A stretch of DNA of 6,071 nucleotides, taken from the NCBI GenBank assembly GCA_947176975.1, contig CAMWSW010000059.1:1-6071 (forward strand), in the 5' to 3' direction. Shown one piece after another: positions 1-6,023 of this stretch (position 1 is its first letter; each line of letters starts with the position of its first letter). Under the pieces are notes generated by a model. It had not been told where the DNA came from, searched no databases, and saw nothing but the letters and a program-made list of their open reading frames with translations. This stretch comes from an uncultured Clostridia bacterium. GTDB lineage: Bacteria; Bacillota; Clostridia; Christensenellales; UBA3700. The position numbers were made by a program, and so were the translations under genes.

Positions 1-18
1 TTATCAATGAGGTGATAT

Positions 19-261
19 ATGGTAAAAGCATTGTTTGGTATGTTGATTGTATTTCTCGTCGTGATTATAGTGCTGACTTGTGTGTGCTATTGGCTCTATA
101 ATTACGCCACGTTGGAGAAGCTGGGATACGCCGACGTTGAGATTGGCGAAATTGAGTTGCCAGACGGAGAAATGCAGACTGTTACGGCAAGAGATATAGG
201 CATTGAGAATATGACATTAAAAGAATTGTTGAATTGGTTTAAGAATAAAATAAATAAGTGA
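19..261 (+). CDS. Small single-pass membrane protein, unknown function
   Basis: I do not recognise this 80-aa protein. Residues about 5-28 form one strongly hydrophobic membrane segment rich in V, I and L. It is followed by a polar tail of about 50 residues that contains an LPDGE turn (about 47-51) and ends in a short amphipathic, Lys-rich helix (about 66-80). With only one Lys before the membrane segment, topology is uncertain; a signal-anchor arrangement is possible. There is no lipoprotein Cys box at the right place. The ATG at 19 is preceded by an AGGTGAT ribosome binding site, so the gene appears complete although its promoter lies outside the window. The next gene starts 7 nt after its stop, which suggests one transcript and a shared role, perhaps as membrane partner of that protein (inference). 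Confidence 0.75.
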   Translation: MVKALFGMLIVFLVVIIVLTCVCYWLYNYATLEKLGYADVEIGEIELPDGEMQTVTARDIGIENMTLKELLNWFKNKINK

Positions 262-268
262 GGTAACA

Positions 269-1417
269 ATGTCTAAGTTTACAGAAATACTGGGGAAGAT
301 TAAGAATACAAGTGATTTTGAAGAAAGCGGACAAGTATTATTATATCTTGGCAACGTGATTAAAGATACTAAAAAGTTATCCGTTGAGGAACTCAACGAA
401 ATTATGAGTTTTGCCGTAGAGGAAATGAAGCGGCTTTTGACGGTTATACCTAATGAAAAATCTTATAAGAAAAAAGACGAGATTTTCTTTTATGAGGACA
501 AGCTCTTAATGGTGTATACCTTGGCAGGCGGGAAAAACAAAGATACGTTTGGGAAAGAAGAGGATATTGATATAATTCGTCAACTAGTTGAGCTTGTAGG
601 CAAAGAAACTGCGATTGAAGATGCCGTGGATAATATCTTCAAACTCAACTTAATTAGCAAAGCCGACATTGAAAAAGTTCTTGATATAGTCAAACCAATT
701 GAGGACGAGTATAGACGCGGTAAATTCTTTCAAGGACTTATTGAATACAAAAAAGAAATTAAAAAACTTTCTGCAGATGCAAAAATTACGCTTGCAGATT
801 ACATAGTCAAAGAAACAGAGCGTCTTTTGAATATTGCGCAGTCAGATAACGATGCAACCAACAGTCTTGAGTATGTTGCCGACGTATGCAAATATTTTAT
901 CAATGACAGACTTTTGGAACTCTTGGAACAAATGATGAAGTTGAAGTCAAATAACATTCGTTATTATGCGCTTGAAACTTTGCTTGACAACAAATGCGAC
1001 GTATCGGAAAACGCGATAAGAGAACTTGCTGAAGATATCGAATATGCTGATTTAACTCACGGTTTGCTTTCAAAGTATGGGAAAGCAAAACTTTTCCCGA
1101 CAGAATTTGCGAGCGCGGAATATCTTGCGAAAAGCAATATGGTGCATTGGCTTATGTATCCGACAGAGCTTGGAAAGAAACCGGACGAAATTCAACTTTT
1201 GGGCGATACGGTAATAAGGAAAGATACGTATTATATTTTTAAGTACAAATCTGATAGCGATAATTTGTCAGATGACCTTCGCAATGAATGGCTAATAGGT
1301 TGGGCTAATTCTAATGGAAACACTTTCAGTAATTTTGATTTACTTTCCGATTTTGAAGGAAAAGATTTAAAAAAGACACTTAAGAAAATTACTAAAAAAC
1401 TTAAGAGGATAGAATAG
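269..1417 (+). CDS. Helical-repeat-like protein with C-terminal alpha/beta domain, unknown function
   Basis: This 382-aa soluble, charged protein has no signal peptide or membrane segment, so it is probably cytoplasmic. Residues 1 to about 260 read as successive amphipathic helices with Leu/Ile spacing, resembling a HEAT/ARM-type helical solenoid, though no repeat unit is clear by eye. The C-terminal part (about 270-370) changes character: a WLMYPTELGKKPDEI segment (about 295-309), predicted strands around DTYYIFKYKS, then a Trp-containing stretch (NEWLIGWANSNG, about 343-354) and a Lys-rich final helix. The PTELG-x-x-PDEI segment gives me an impression of a motif seen at the end of other bacterial helical-repeat proteins, but I cannot verify this. 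The GAGG ribosome binding site overlaps the upstream TGA stop, so translation is probably coupled to the small membrane protein. No function is assigned. Confidence 0.85.
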   Translation: MSKFTEILGKIKNTSDFEESGQVLLYLGNVIKDTKKLSVEELNEIMSFAVEEMKRLLTVIPNEKSYKKKDEIFFYEDKLLMVYTLAGGKNKDTFGKEEDIDIIRQLVELVGKETAIEDAVDNIFKLNLISKADIEKVLDIVKPIEDEYRRGKFFQGLIEYKKEIKKLSADAKITLADYIVKETERLLNIAQSDNDATNSLEYVADVCKYFINDRLLELLEQMMKLKSNNIRYYALETLLDNKCDVSENAIRELAEDIEYADLTHGLLSKYGKAKLFPTEFASAEYLAKSNMVHWLMYPTELGKKPDEIQLLGDTVIRKDTYYIFKYKSDSDNLSDDLRNEWLIGWANSNGNTFSNFDLLSDFEGKDLKKTLKKITKKLKRIE

Positions 1418-1437
1418 TAATAGGAAATAGATTTTAA

Positions 1438-1472
1438 TAACAATGGCGTATCAATCAGATGCGCCGTTGTTA
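1438..1472. terminator. Bidirectional rho-independent terminator between convergent genes
   Basis: Arms 1438-1452 and 1458-1472 form a 15-bp stem closed by the 5-nt loop AATCA, with two T-G wobbles on the plus strand. The plus-strand side is followed by ATTCTATTT. The minus-strand side is followed by TTAAAATCTATTT. It lies between the stop of the 382-aa gene and the stop of the oppositely oriented kinase gene, so it can serve both. The T-tracts are interrupted, which lowers certainty about efficiency but not about the hairpin. Confidence 0.85.
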
Positions 1473-1483
1473 ATTCTATTTGC

Positions 1484-2320
1484 TTAACAATTCTTTAATT
1501 GCTTGAGAAGTTCAAGAAGATAGGGTATTGTCTTTTCAAATTTCAGACCGTACCAGTGCGATTTATCTTGGCTGGTTACTTCGACAGTTTTTTGAGTATA
1601 TTTGACTGCGATATCAAGACTTTGGGATATGTTGAGACCGTTTGCAAGTGCGCCTACGAAAGATGATGCAAAGACGTCGCCGCTACCCAAGAAATCGCCT
1701 TTGACTTCTTGCGTTTCGATGAATTTCACTTCGTTGTCGTCGCAGTATGCAAGGCGCATACCGTCCTTCATTCTTATTCCCGTAACGACGAATCTTTTTA
1801 TTCCCGTTTGTGTAAGTTTTTTGCAGATATTCAAGATACTTTCTTTTGTTTGAATGCGCGAGTATTCTACTTCCGAGAGCAGGCAAGCTTCGGTTAAGTT
1901 GGGCAGGGCAATATAGCTCTTTTGACACAGCGTGGCAATACTTTGCGCAAAGTCGGTCGTAATACCGTCGTAGAATTGACCGTCTTCCGCCATGGCGGGA
2001 TCGACGATAAGTTTGGCGTTGGGGTAGAGTTTGCATACCTCTTCCACGGCTTTTACGACTGCGCTTGAACCCAAGTAGCCCAAATATATATAGTCGAAAT
2101 TCAGTCCAAGTTTCTTATATTGTTCCACGGCGGGTATTACGTTGTCTTTGAGGTCGACGAAAGTGTATCCCTCAAATCCGCTGGTGTGAGTGGACAGCAG
2201 AGCAACGGGCAGAGATATTGTCTCAATACCCATTGCGGAAATTATAGGCAGAGCCACGCTCAACGAGCATTGTCCAAATGACGAGTAATCTTGAATTGTC
2301 AATACCTTTATATCTTTCAT
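1484..2320 (-). CDS. pdxK: Pyridoxal/pyridoxamine kinase (ribokinase-like family)
   Basis: Predicted ATP-dependent kinase that phosphorylates the 5'-hydroxyl of pyridoxal, pyridoxamine or pyridoxine, the trapping step of vitamin B6 salvage in the cytoplasm. The 278-aa length is normal for the family. Visible landmarks are the N-terminal IQDYSSFGQCSL segment (9-20) and LLSTHTSGF (41-49) of the substrate pocket, VDPAMAEDGQFY (106-117), PNLTEACLL (140-148), and the anion-hole/catalytic motif GSGDVFASS (212-220) with Asp215 as expected base. The pattern matches the pyridoxamine-kinase branch common in Clostridia rather than ThiD. The start is set by an AGGAG site that overlaps the TAG stop of the upstream S-component gene (8 nt between the genes), so the two are translationally linked. 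Expression should follow the FMN riboswitch upstream. Substrate specificity is inferred from family resemblance; the symbol could equally be pdxY. Confidence 0.88.
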   Translation of the reverse strand: MKDIKVLTIQDYSSFGQCSLSVALPIISAMGIETISLPVALLSTHTSGFEGYTFVDLKDNVIPAVEQYKKLGLNFDYIYLGYLGSSAVVKAVEEVCKLYPNAKLIVDPAMAEDGQFYDGITTDFAQSIATLCQKSYIALPNLTEACLLSEVEYSRIQTKESILNICKKLTQTGIKRFVVTGIRMKDGMRLAYCDDNEVKFIETQEVKGDFLGSGDVFASSFVGALANGLNISQSLDIAVKYTQKTVEVTSQDKSHWYGLKFEKTIPYLLELLKQLKNC

Positions 2321-2328
2321 AATATCTC

Positions 2329-2940
2329 CTAGTTGCTATTGTCGGATTCTTTCTTGTCTTGCTCTTCGACGACTTGATTATCGCGGCGGTAAATCTTTTC
2401 GAATATGCTTTTGAGCCTAAAGGCGTATAGCATCACTGTTGCCACGACTGCGGAAATTACTCCTTGCAAGATATTGAATGGGAAGTTGAGAATACCGCCC
2501 GCCCAACTGTCTTCGGAGAGTAAGATGCCTTCGGCAATGAAATATCCAAGCGCCATTGTCATAGCTCCGACTATATTGCCAAGGCAATACAGTATTGATT
2601 GCACAAGCTGTATTTTGACAAGTTTTTTGATTATAGCAAACAAAATTCCCGCAATTACGCCTTCCAAAGCCTTTATCACAAGAGTGAAGGGAGCATACAT
2701 AGTATATCCCAAAATCACGTCGCCGAGCTTTGCGCCCAACGCGCCGGTGACAAGCGTGGGAATAGGACCAAGCAGACAAGCCGACATAAAAATCGGTATA
2801 TCTCCGAAATTATAATATCCTGCTCCCGTGGGATAGGGTACGCTAACGATAGTGAGGACGGTTGTCATTGCCGTCATCAACGCAGTGAATACGATAAGCC
2901 GTATTCTCTTTGATCTTTTATCGGTTGTAGCGTTTGGCAT
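2329..2940 (-). CDS. ECF transporter S component (vitamin-binding; riboflavin or B6)
   Basis: This is a 203-aa integral membrane protein with about six hydrophobic segments (roughly 12-34, 48-60, 62-80, 84-105, 114-138, 152-175) and a charged C-terminal tail. The first segment carries the Ala-x-x-x-Ala pattern (A20, A24) that S components use to dock on EcfT. GYYNFGD (41-47) followed by a CLLGP turn, and later APFTLVIKALEG (83-94), fit the S-component family often labelled riboflavin-type (PF07155-like) that also includes predicted pyridoxine carriers. No EcfA/EcfA'/EcfT genes are in the window, so a shared energizing module elsewhere is expected. I place the start at 2940, where a GGAG site sits 6 nt upstream. 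The longer in-frame ATG at 3015 lies inside the FMN aptamer and would add 25 residues encoded by riboswitch RNA. The riboswitch argues for riboflavin, the downstream kinase for a B6 vitamer; I cannot choose. Confidence 0.88.
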   Translation of the reverse strand: MPNATTDKRSKRIRLIVFTALMTAMTTVLTIVSVPYPTGAGYYNFGDIPIFMSACLLGPIPTLVTGALGAKLGDVILGYTMYAPFTLVIKALEGVIAGILFAIIKKLVKIQLVQSILYCLGNIVGAMTMALGYFIAEGILLSEDSWAGGILNFPFNILQGVISAVVATVMLYAFRLKSIFEKIYRRDNQVVEEQDKKESDNSN

Positions 2941-2943
2941 AAA

Positions 2944-2960
2944 TTGCTCCGATTGGGCAA
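2944..2960 (-). promoter_or_regulatory. Ribosome-binding-site sequestering hairpin (riboswitch expression platform)
   Basis: On the transcript, TTGCCC (2960-2955) can pair with GG-A-GCAA (2950-2944, one bulged A), closing on the loop AATC. The hairpin buries the whole GGAG ribosome binding site (2950-2947) of the S-component gene. Its 5' part, TTGCCCAA (2960-2953), is also perfectly complementary to TTGGGCAA (3122-3115) at the start of the aptamer, giving two exclusive folds. There is no U-rich terminator between aptamer and gene, so control is probably at translation initiation. The pairing is seen in the sequence; the function is inferred. Confidence 0.6.
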
Positions 2961-3003
2961 AATAAAGCGTCAAAATAAATGCAACAATATTGCAATTAAA
3001 TCT

Positions 3004-3127
3004 AATCTTTCCCATTCTGACTTTACAGGCGGTTACGGAATCTCACCGTATCGGCTGTTGGGGCTGTTGGACTCGTTCGCTCAAAGGCGACATTACCACC
3101 GGTCAGCATTTCGCTTGCCCAAAGATT
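3004..3127 (-). ncRNA. FMN riboswitch (RFN element)
   Basis: Read on the minus strand, the region shows the RFN hallmarks in order. P1 is formed by AATCTTT (3127-3121) with AAAGATT (3010-3004). Next come GGGCA, then P2 AGC-GAAAT-GCT, the conserved GACCGGTGGTAAT, a short variable region, a P5-type hairpin ACGG-TGAGATT-CCGT, and AACCGCCTGTAAAGTCAGAATGGGA leading into P1 (given here in consensus form ACCG..GU..AGUC..GAUGGGA). The CTG/CAG pairing near the 3' end appears to be a compensatory change from the usual CAG/CTG, supporting a folded RNA. The family binds flavin mononucleotide and normally represses riboflavin synthesis or uptake genes. The aptamer begins a few nt after the predicted transcription start and controls the S-component and kinase genes. 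Confidence 0.93.
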
Positions 3128-3137
3128 GTTTTTCTTA

Positions 3138-3166
3138 ATAATAACACCAAGCCAGAGCGTTGTCAA
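3138..3166 (-). promoter_or_regulatory. Promoter of the riboswitch-S component-kinase operon
   Basis: Consensus -35 TTGACA (3166-3161), an exact 17-nt spacer and -10 TATTAT (3143-3138) on the minus strand. Transcription would start near 3131, about 4 nt before the FMN aptamer, which is a good fit. A 7-bp inverted repeat flanks the -35 box (3148-3154 and 3168-3174). Confidence 0.85.
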
Positions 3167-3174
3167 GTGGCTTG
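3148..3174. repeat. Inverted repeat flanking the -35 box
   Basis: CAAGCCA (3148-3154) and TGGCTTG (3168-3174) are perfect inverted copies separated by 13 nt, so the half-sites are 20 nt apart centre to centre, about two helical turns. The -35 hexamer lies between them. It could be an operator for a dimeric regulator. Alternatively it may be a weak terminator hairpin for the SGNH hydrolase transcript, since the minus-strand side is followed by GTGTTATTATT. Neither role is proven. Confidence 0.4.
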
Positions 3175-3200
3175 TCGAAAGTTTTTAATTATCCAAAACT

Positions 3201-3839
3201 TTAAATTTCTTTGCTCTCCAATTCCTTTATTGCGGTAAAAGTCTTGAATGCCAAGAATTTTGCGCCTTTGGAATTGAAATGCAACATATCGTCGGAATAC
3301 AGAGAAGTCTTGCCTTGAGTAATATTGTATAAGTCGATATATGGTATTTTATATTCGCTCAAGACTGACCTTTGGATTTGCACGATTTTTGTGAGGTTTT
3401 CGTGCGAAAAATCATATTCCGCCTTATTTGTATCTACGAAAGCCATAGGGCTTGTCATTGCGATTATTTGAGGTTTGCTTTTGATATTGATCAAATTGTT
3501 GAGGATTGTTTTATATGCGTTGACAAAATCCACCTCGGTCGTGAAATTCTTTTGTCTGGCGTCGTTGGTGCCTAGTAGCATAATTACGTAATTGGGAGAA
3601 TATTGTTCAAGCAAATCCAAAACGGGAAGGTTGAGATAGCATTTTGCGCTGTGACGGTTGAGCGCATAGCCCGCAAATCCTAAATTGAGCACGTCAAAAT
3701 CTTTGCCAAGCAATTTGGCAAGTCGAGCAGGGTAGCTTTCGACTTTTCTATTGAGGAGCGTCGTACCGTAGGTCAGGCTGTCACCCACGCATGCAACTTT
3801 AATCCCCCCAAAATTTACATTAACGTAAGGTATCCTCAT
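3201..3839 (-). CDS. SGNH/GDSL-family hydrolase (predicted esterase)
   Basis: This 212-aa protein shows the SGNH blocks. Block I is VGDSLTYG with nucleophile Ser21. Block II is NLGFAGYAL (Gly54 or Gly57 as oxyanion Gly). Block III is GTND (90-93, Asn92). Block V is DDMLHFNSKGAKFLA, with Asp184 and His187 completing the triad. The family hydrolyses ester bonds, commonly removing acetyl groups from sugars or acting on short acyl esters; the exact substrate cannot be read. There is no signal peptide or membrane segment, so it should act in the cytoplasm. The start at 3839 is supported by GGAG 7 nt upstream and a strong promoter about 40 nt further. It is transcribed in the same direction as the riboswitch operon, and its stop is 35 nt before that operon's -35 box, so some read-through is possible. 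No functional link to the vitamin genes is evident. Confidence 0.9.
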   Translation of the reverse strand: MRIPYVNVNFGGIKVACVGDSLTYGTTLLNRKVESYPARLAKLLGKDFDVLNLGFAGYALNRHSAKCYLNLPVLDLLEQYSPNYVIMLLGTNDARQKNFTTEVDFVNAYKTILNNLINIKSKPQIIAMTSPMAFVDTNKAEYDFSHENLTKIVQIQRSVLSEYKIPYIDLYNITQGKTSLYSDDMLHFNSKGAKFLAFKTFTAIKELESKEI

Positions 3840-3880
3840 AAATTTTCTCCATAGATTTAAATAAATAATTCTATAAAAAT

Positions 3881-3909
3881 ATTATAGCATAACAACATTA
3901 TCTAGCCAA
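3881..3909 (-). promoter_or_regulatory. Promoter of the SGNH hydrolase gene (extended -10)
   Basis: On the minus strand: TTGGCT (-35, 3909-3904), 17-nt spacer, then TGC plus TATAAT (-10, 3886-3881), an extended -10. The start would be near 3874, giving a leader of about 35 nt with a GGAG ribosome binding site. A small inverted repeat CTATAA/TTATAG (3871-3876, 3882-3887) overlaps the -10. The region 3840-4017 holds nothing else I can support. Confidence 0.75.
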
Positions 3910-4017
3910 CTATTTTTTTTATTTTTCAAAAAATTGCCGAAATGTGTCGATAAATTCATTTATTCTATAATAGAAAATTATATTTTTATATCAATTTTAA
4001 GAGCAAGTTTTATTCCC

Positions 4018-4046
4018 TTGACATTCTTTTGATAATGTACAATAAT
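4018..4046 (+). promoter_or_regulatory. Promoter of tRNA-Arg
   Basis: Perfect -35 TTGACA (4018-4023), 17-nt spacer and -10 AATAAT (4041-4046, five of six matches). Transcription would begin near 4053, leaving about 20 nt of 5' leader before the mature tRNA end at 4074. Confidence 0.75.
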
Positions 4047-4073
4047 ATTTACAGGTTGTTTCTAAAGGTAATT

Positions 4074-4148
4074 GCATCCATAGTCTAATGGATAAAACAT
4101 CACCCTCCGACGGTGAAGTTATGCGTTCGAGTCGCATTGGGTGCGCCA
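4074..4148 (+). tRNA. tRNA-Arg, anticodon CCG, CCA end encoded
   Basis: The 75-nt cloverleaf reads as follows. The acceptor GCATCCA pairs with TGGGTGC, allowing one wobble, followed by discriminator G and genome-encoded CCA (4146-4148). The D arm starts GTCT at 4083. The anticodon stem TCACC/GGTGA encloses loop CTCCGAC with anticodon CCG at 4107-4109, decoding CGG. The variable loop is 4 nt (AGTT). The T arm ATGCG-TTCGAGT-CGCAT is perfect. The D stem appears to carry one C-A mismatch (GTCT against AAAC), which is unusual but compatible with a working tRNA. No terminator follows; a second promoter begins 25 nt downstream, so read-through into the 570-aa gene is possible. Confidence 0.95.
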
Positions 4149-4172
4149 TCCAACCCGTATTTAAAATTGCCC

Positions 4173-4202
4173 TTGACAAATGACGATTAATCACCGTATA
4201 CT
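4173..4202 (+). promoter_or_regulatory. Promoter of the 570-aa anchored-protein gene
   Basis: Perfect -35 TTGACA (4173-4178), 18-nt spacer and -10 TATACT (4197-4202). The start would be near 4209, giving a leader of about 53 nt that is very AT-rich and ends in AGGAGG (4251-4256), 5 nt before the ATG. Confidence 0.75.
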
Positions 4203-4261
4203 ATTTATAAGGAATAGATAAGTCTTTAAATATAATATGAATATTATTTAAGGAGGGCGTT

Positions 4262-5974
4262 ATGGAAAAGAAGCTAAACAAGAAAACTACCGCGATAATT
4301 TCTTTGGCAATAGTCATAGCTTTAATTACGGTCATAATTGCAGGAGTTGTCATATATGGCGGCGTACATGGCAAATTAAAATTCAATTATGAACTTGGCG
4401 CGGTGGCAGTCGAGAAAGTCGAAAACGCTCAATACACTCCCGATATTGATAAATATTATGAGGTAAACGCGTCTCAACTCAACTCTGTAATGAGCGCGTC
4501 TACGCAATCTTCCAATGAAGAATTTACAGCTCTTATTGACGAATACGCGACTGTGTATAATTACGCAGGCGCAGGAAAATATCTTGGCTATGACATATAC
4601 GAAATCAAGGACGAAGTAAAATTCGTCGTCGAGCACGTTCCCGCATTTAATCAATGGTTTAGAATGCCGACTATGAGGGAAGAGCAAGGTTTTGCTTCGA
4701 TACCTTATTATGAAGGGTGGGCGTATTATTTGGAAATGAACGAAGAGACGTCGGTATTGTCTATCACTCGCGTTTGCTGGGCGACAAGAAGCGATTATTT
4801 GGATTTTGAAAACAAAAAGACTGTCGAAGATCATGCGGACGGTTCGAGCTTTATTCAATTCGAAGTAATGAAAATAAATTATTTAGAGACGGAGAAAGAT
4901 GAAATCGTCGAGTGCTTTATCTATTCCGTGGGAGTAGATCACGTCGGCAGTAATAATTTTTTAGAACTTTTTAATTCTTCGTCCGGATACTACAACGATA
5001 ACGTAGATGATTATTATCCTTTTGAGTTTCAATATTTGCGCAACGTCAAAGATAAGTCGATGGTGAAATATCATATCACGGTAGCCAACAGATACCGCGA
5101 CGACGAATCTTTTGACGAAGGCGGAATGGACATAAGAGGTTTGAATCCTTACGGAGTGAGAAGAGAATTCACAATCGTCAATTACGACGGATATACTGAC
5201 ATTGACGTCACTAAGATCGACCAAAAATTTGCGACTTTAGATAAACCGCAAAATAACGGAGAAGTAGACTTTGACGTATATAGCAACAATATCAAAATCT
5301 TGCTTTCCACAATAGGTTACAAAGAAAGTATTTACGGGATGTCACCAGAGCAATTGTTGGATGAGATATCCAAACATATTATTGATAATTTTGAAATCAA
5401 AAACAATTGGCCGACGATATATAAGGGACAAGACACCGCCATTGAAGTAGAGGAGTTGCGTGGACCTTTCTACGGAAAAGAAATGTGGGTGGAAGATCTT
5501 AACGTTTACGTATCTTGTCGCGGACATTATCAAGATGAGATTGAGTTTGACGCGCACGCTGATATACACGATATGTCAAAAATGGATTTCTCCAAGGAAT
5601 ATTCGCTTAGCATGGCGTTGAAATCAAGAGAAACGGGCAAAATCTTCATATTGGCAACCGACTATCAACAACTTGAGAAAGTTCATTACAACGGAAGTAA
5701 TAGGTCGTATTATAGATTAAAAGTAAGCAGTATTGAATTAAAATCGTCGGAAGTCGTAGTAGACGAGGACGGAACTTATGACGTAGTATGCGTGCTGACG
5801 ATCAAAGAAGACGGGCAAGACGTCATATTGTGCGACACTCAAGAGATTGGATATTTGAGACAGTATCGTGGCTTGACTATTCCCGACAGCGTCGACAGCA
5901 AAGGCGTGACGCATAAATATACCGTAAGCGGTGTCGGAGGAAAACTTACGATAAAAGTCACAAGCGCAAGATAA
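4262..5974 (+). CDS. Membrane-anchored extracytoplasmic protein, unknown function
   Basis: I do not recognise this 570-aa protein. It begins with a Lys-rich stretch (MEKKLNKKTT) and one hydrophobic segment at about 11-33, a typical signal anchor: short N-terminus inside, about 535 residues outside. No lipobox Cys, LPxTG sorting signal or second membrane segment is present. A cleaved signal peptide is less likely because no small-x-small site follows closely. The outer part is rich in Asp, Glu, Tyr and Phe, with many alternating strand-like stretches. An early aromatic region (PAFNQWFRMP, then YYEGWAYYLEMN, about 127-160) and a Tyr/Asp-rich region (about 242-258) stand out. The last 85 residues look like a beta-sandwich-type module (inference). 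Five Cys are spread widely. The AGGAGG site fixes the start. It is apparently monocistronic, ending before a tRNA promoter; no neighbour suggests a role. Confidence 0.85.
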   Translation: MEKKLNKKTTAIISLAIVIALITVIIAGVVIYGGVHGKLKFNYELGAVAVEKVENAQYTPDIDKYYEVNASQLNSVMSASTQSSNEEFTALIDEYATVYNYAGAGKYLGYDIYEIKDEVKFVVEHVPAFNQWFRMPTMREEQGFASIPYYEGWAYYLEMNEETSVLSITRVCWATRSDYLDFENKKTVEDHADGSSFIQFEVMKINYLETEKDEIVECFIYSVGVDHVGSNNFLELFNSSSGYYNDNVDDYYPFEFQYLRNVKDKSMVKYHITVANRYRDDESFDEGGMDIRGLNPYGVRREFTIVNYDGYTDIDVTKIDQKFATLDKPQNNGEVDFDVYSNNIKILLSTIGYKESIYGMSPEQLLDEISKHIIDNFEIKNNWPTIYKGQDTAIEVEELRGPFYGKEMWVEDLNVYVSCRGHYQDEIEFDAHADIHDMSKMDFSKEYSLSMALKSRETGKIFILATDYQQLEKVHYNGSNRSYYRLKVSSIELKSSEVVVDEDGTYDVVCVLTIKEDGQDVILCDTQEIGYLRQYRGLTIPDSVDSKGVTHKYTVSGVGGKLTIKVTSAR

Positions 5975-5992
5975 AAATCTTTATCAATATTG

Positions 5993-6021
5993 TTGCATTA
6001 TCAAAAAAATTGATATATAAT
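5993..6021 (+). promoter_or_regulatory. Probable promoter of the downstream tRNA
   Basis: A perfect -10 TATAAT (6016-6021) sits 17 nt after a weak -35 TTGCAT (5993-5998). It would start transcription near 6028, ahead of the tRNA that begins at about 6049. Confidence 0.5.
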
Positions 6022-6023
6022 CT

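Noticed and set aside
1683..2036. Minus-strand 117-codon frame and overlapping plus-strand frames inside the kinase gene
   Set aside because: They overlap the kinase coding frame, which has all expected family motifs.
3013..3015. ATG at 3015 as start of the S-component gene
   Set aside because: It lies in the conserved 3' core of the FMN aptamer with no ribosome binding site; the ATG at 2940 has one.
2944..3138. Plus-strand reading frames over the riboswitch leader (for example 2944-3138 and 2990-3238)
   Set aside because: They run antisense through the aptamer and promoter of the minus-strand operon, lack ribosome binding sites and resemble no protein.
3178..3202. AT-only inverted repeat AAAGTTTT/AAAACTTT overlapping the SGNH stop, as a terminator
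   Set aside because: The stem is A-T rich with one G-C pair and no T-tract follows on the minus strand, so termination is unlikely.
3966..3971. Plus-strand TATAAT as another promoter
   Set aside because: No acceptable -35 at 16-18 nt upstream; the consensus TTGACA at 4018 explains tRNA transcription better.
3997..4194. Minus-strand 65-codon frame
   Set aside because: It reads antisense through the tRNA-Arg gene and its promoter.
4376..4858. 160-codon minus-strand frame inside the 570-aa gene
   Set aside because: Antisense shadow of a well-supported gene with a strong start signal; composition (Arg/Phe/Ile-rich) is typical of a shadow frame.
5982..6015. TATCAAT/ATTGATA inverted repeat after the 570-aa gene as a terminator
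   Set aside because: Only 7 A-T-rich bp with a 20-nt loop and no clean T-tract; it also overlaps the probable tRNA promoter.
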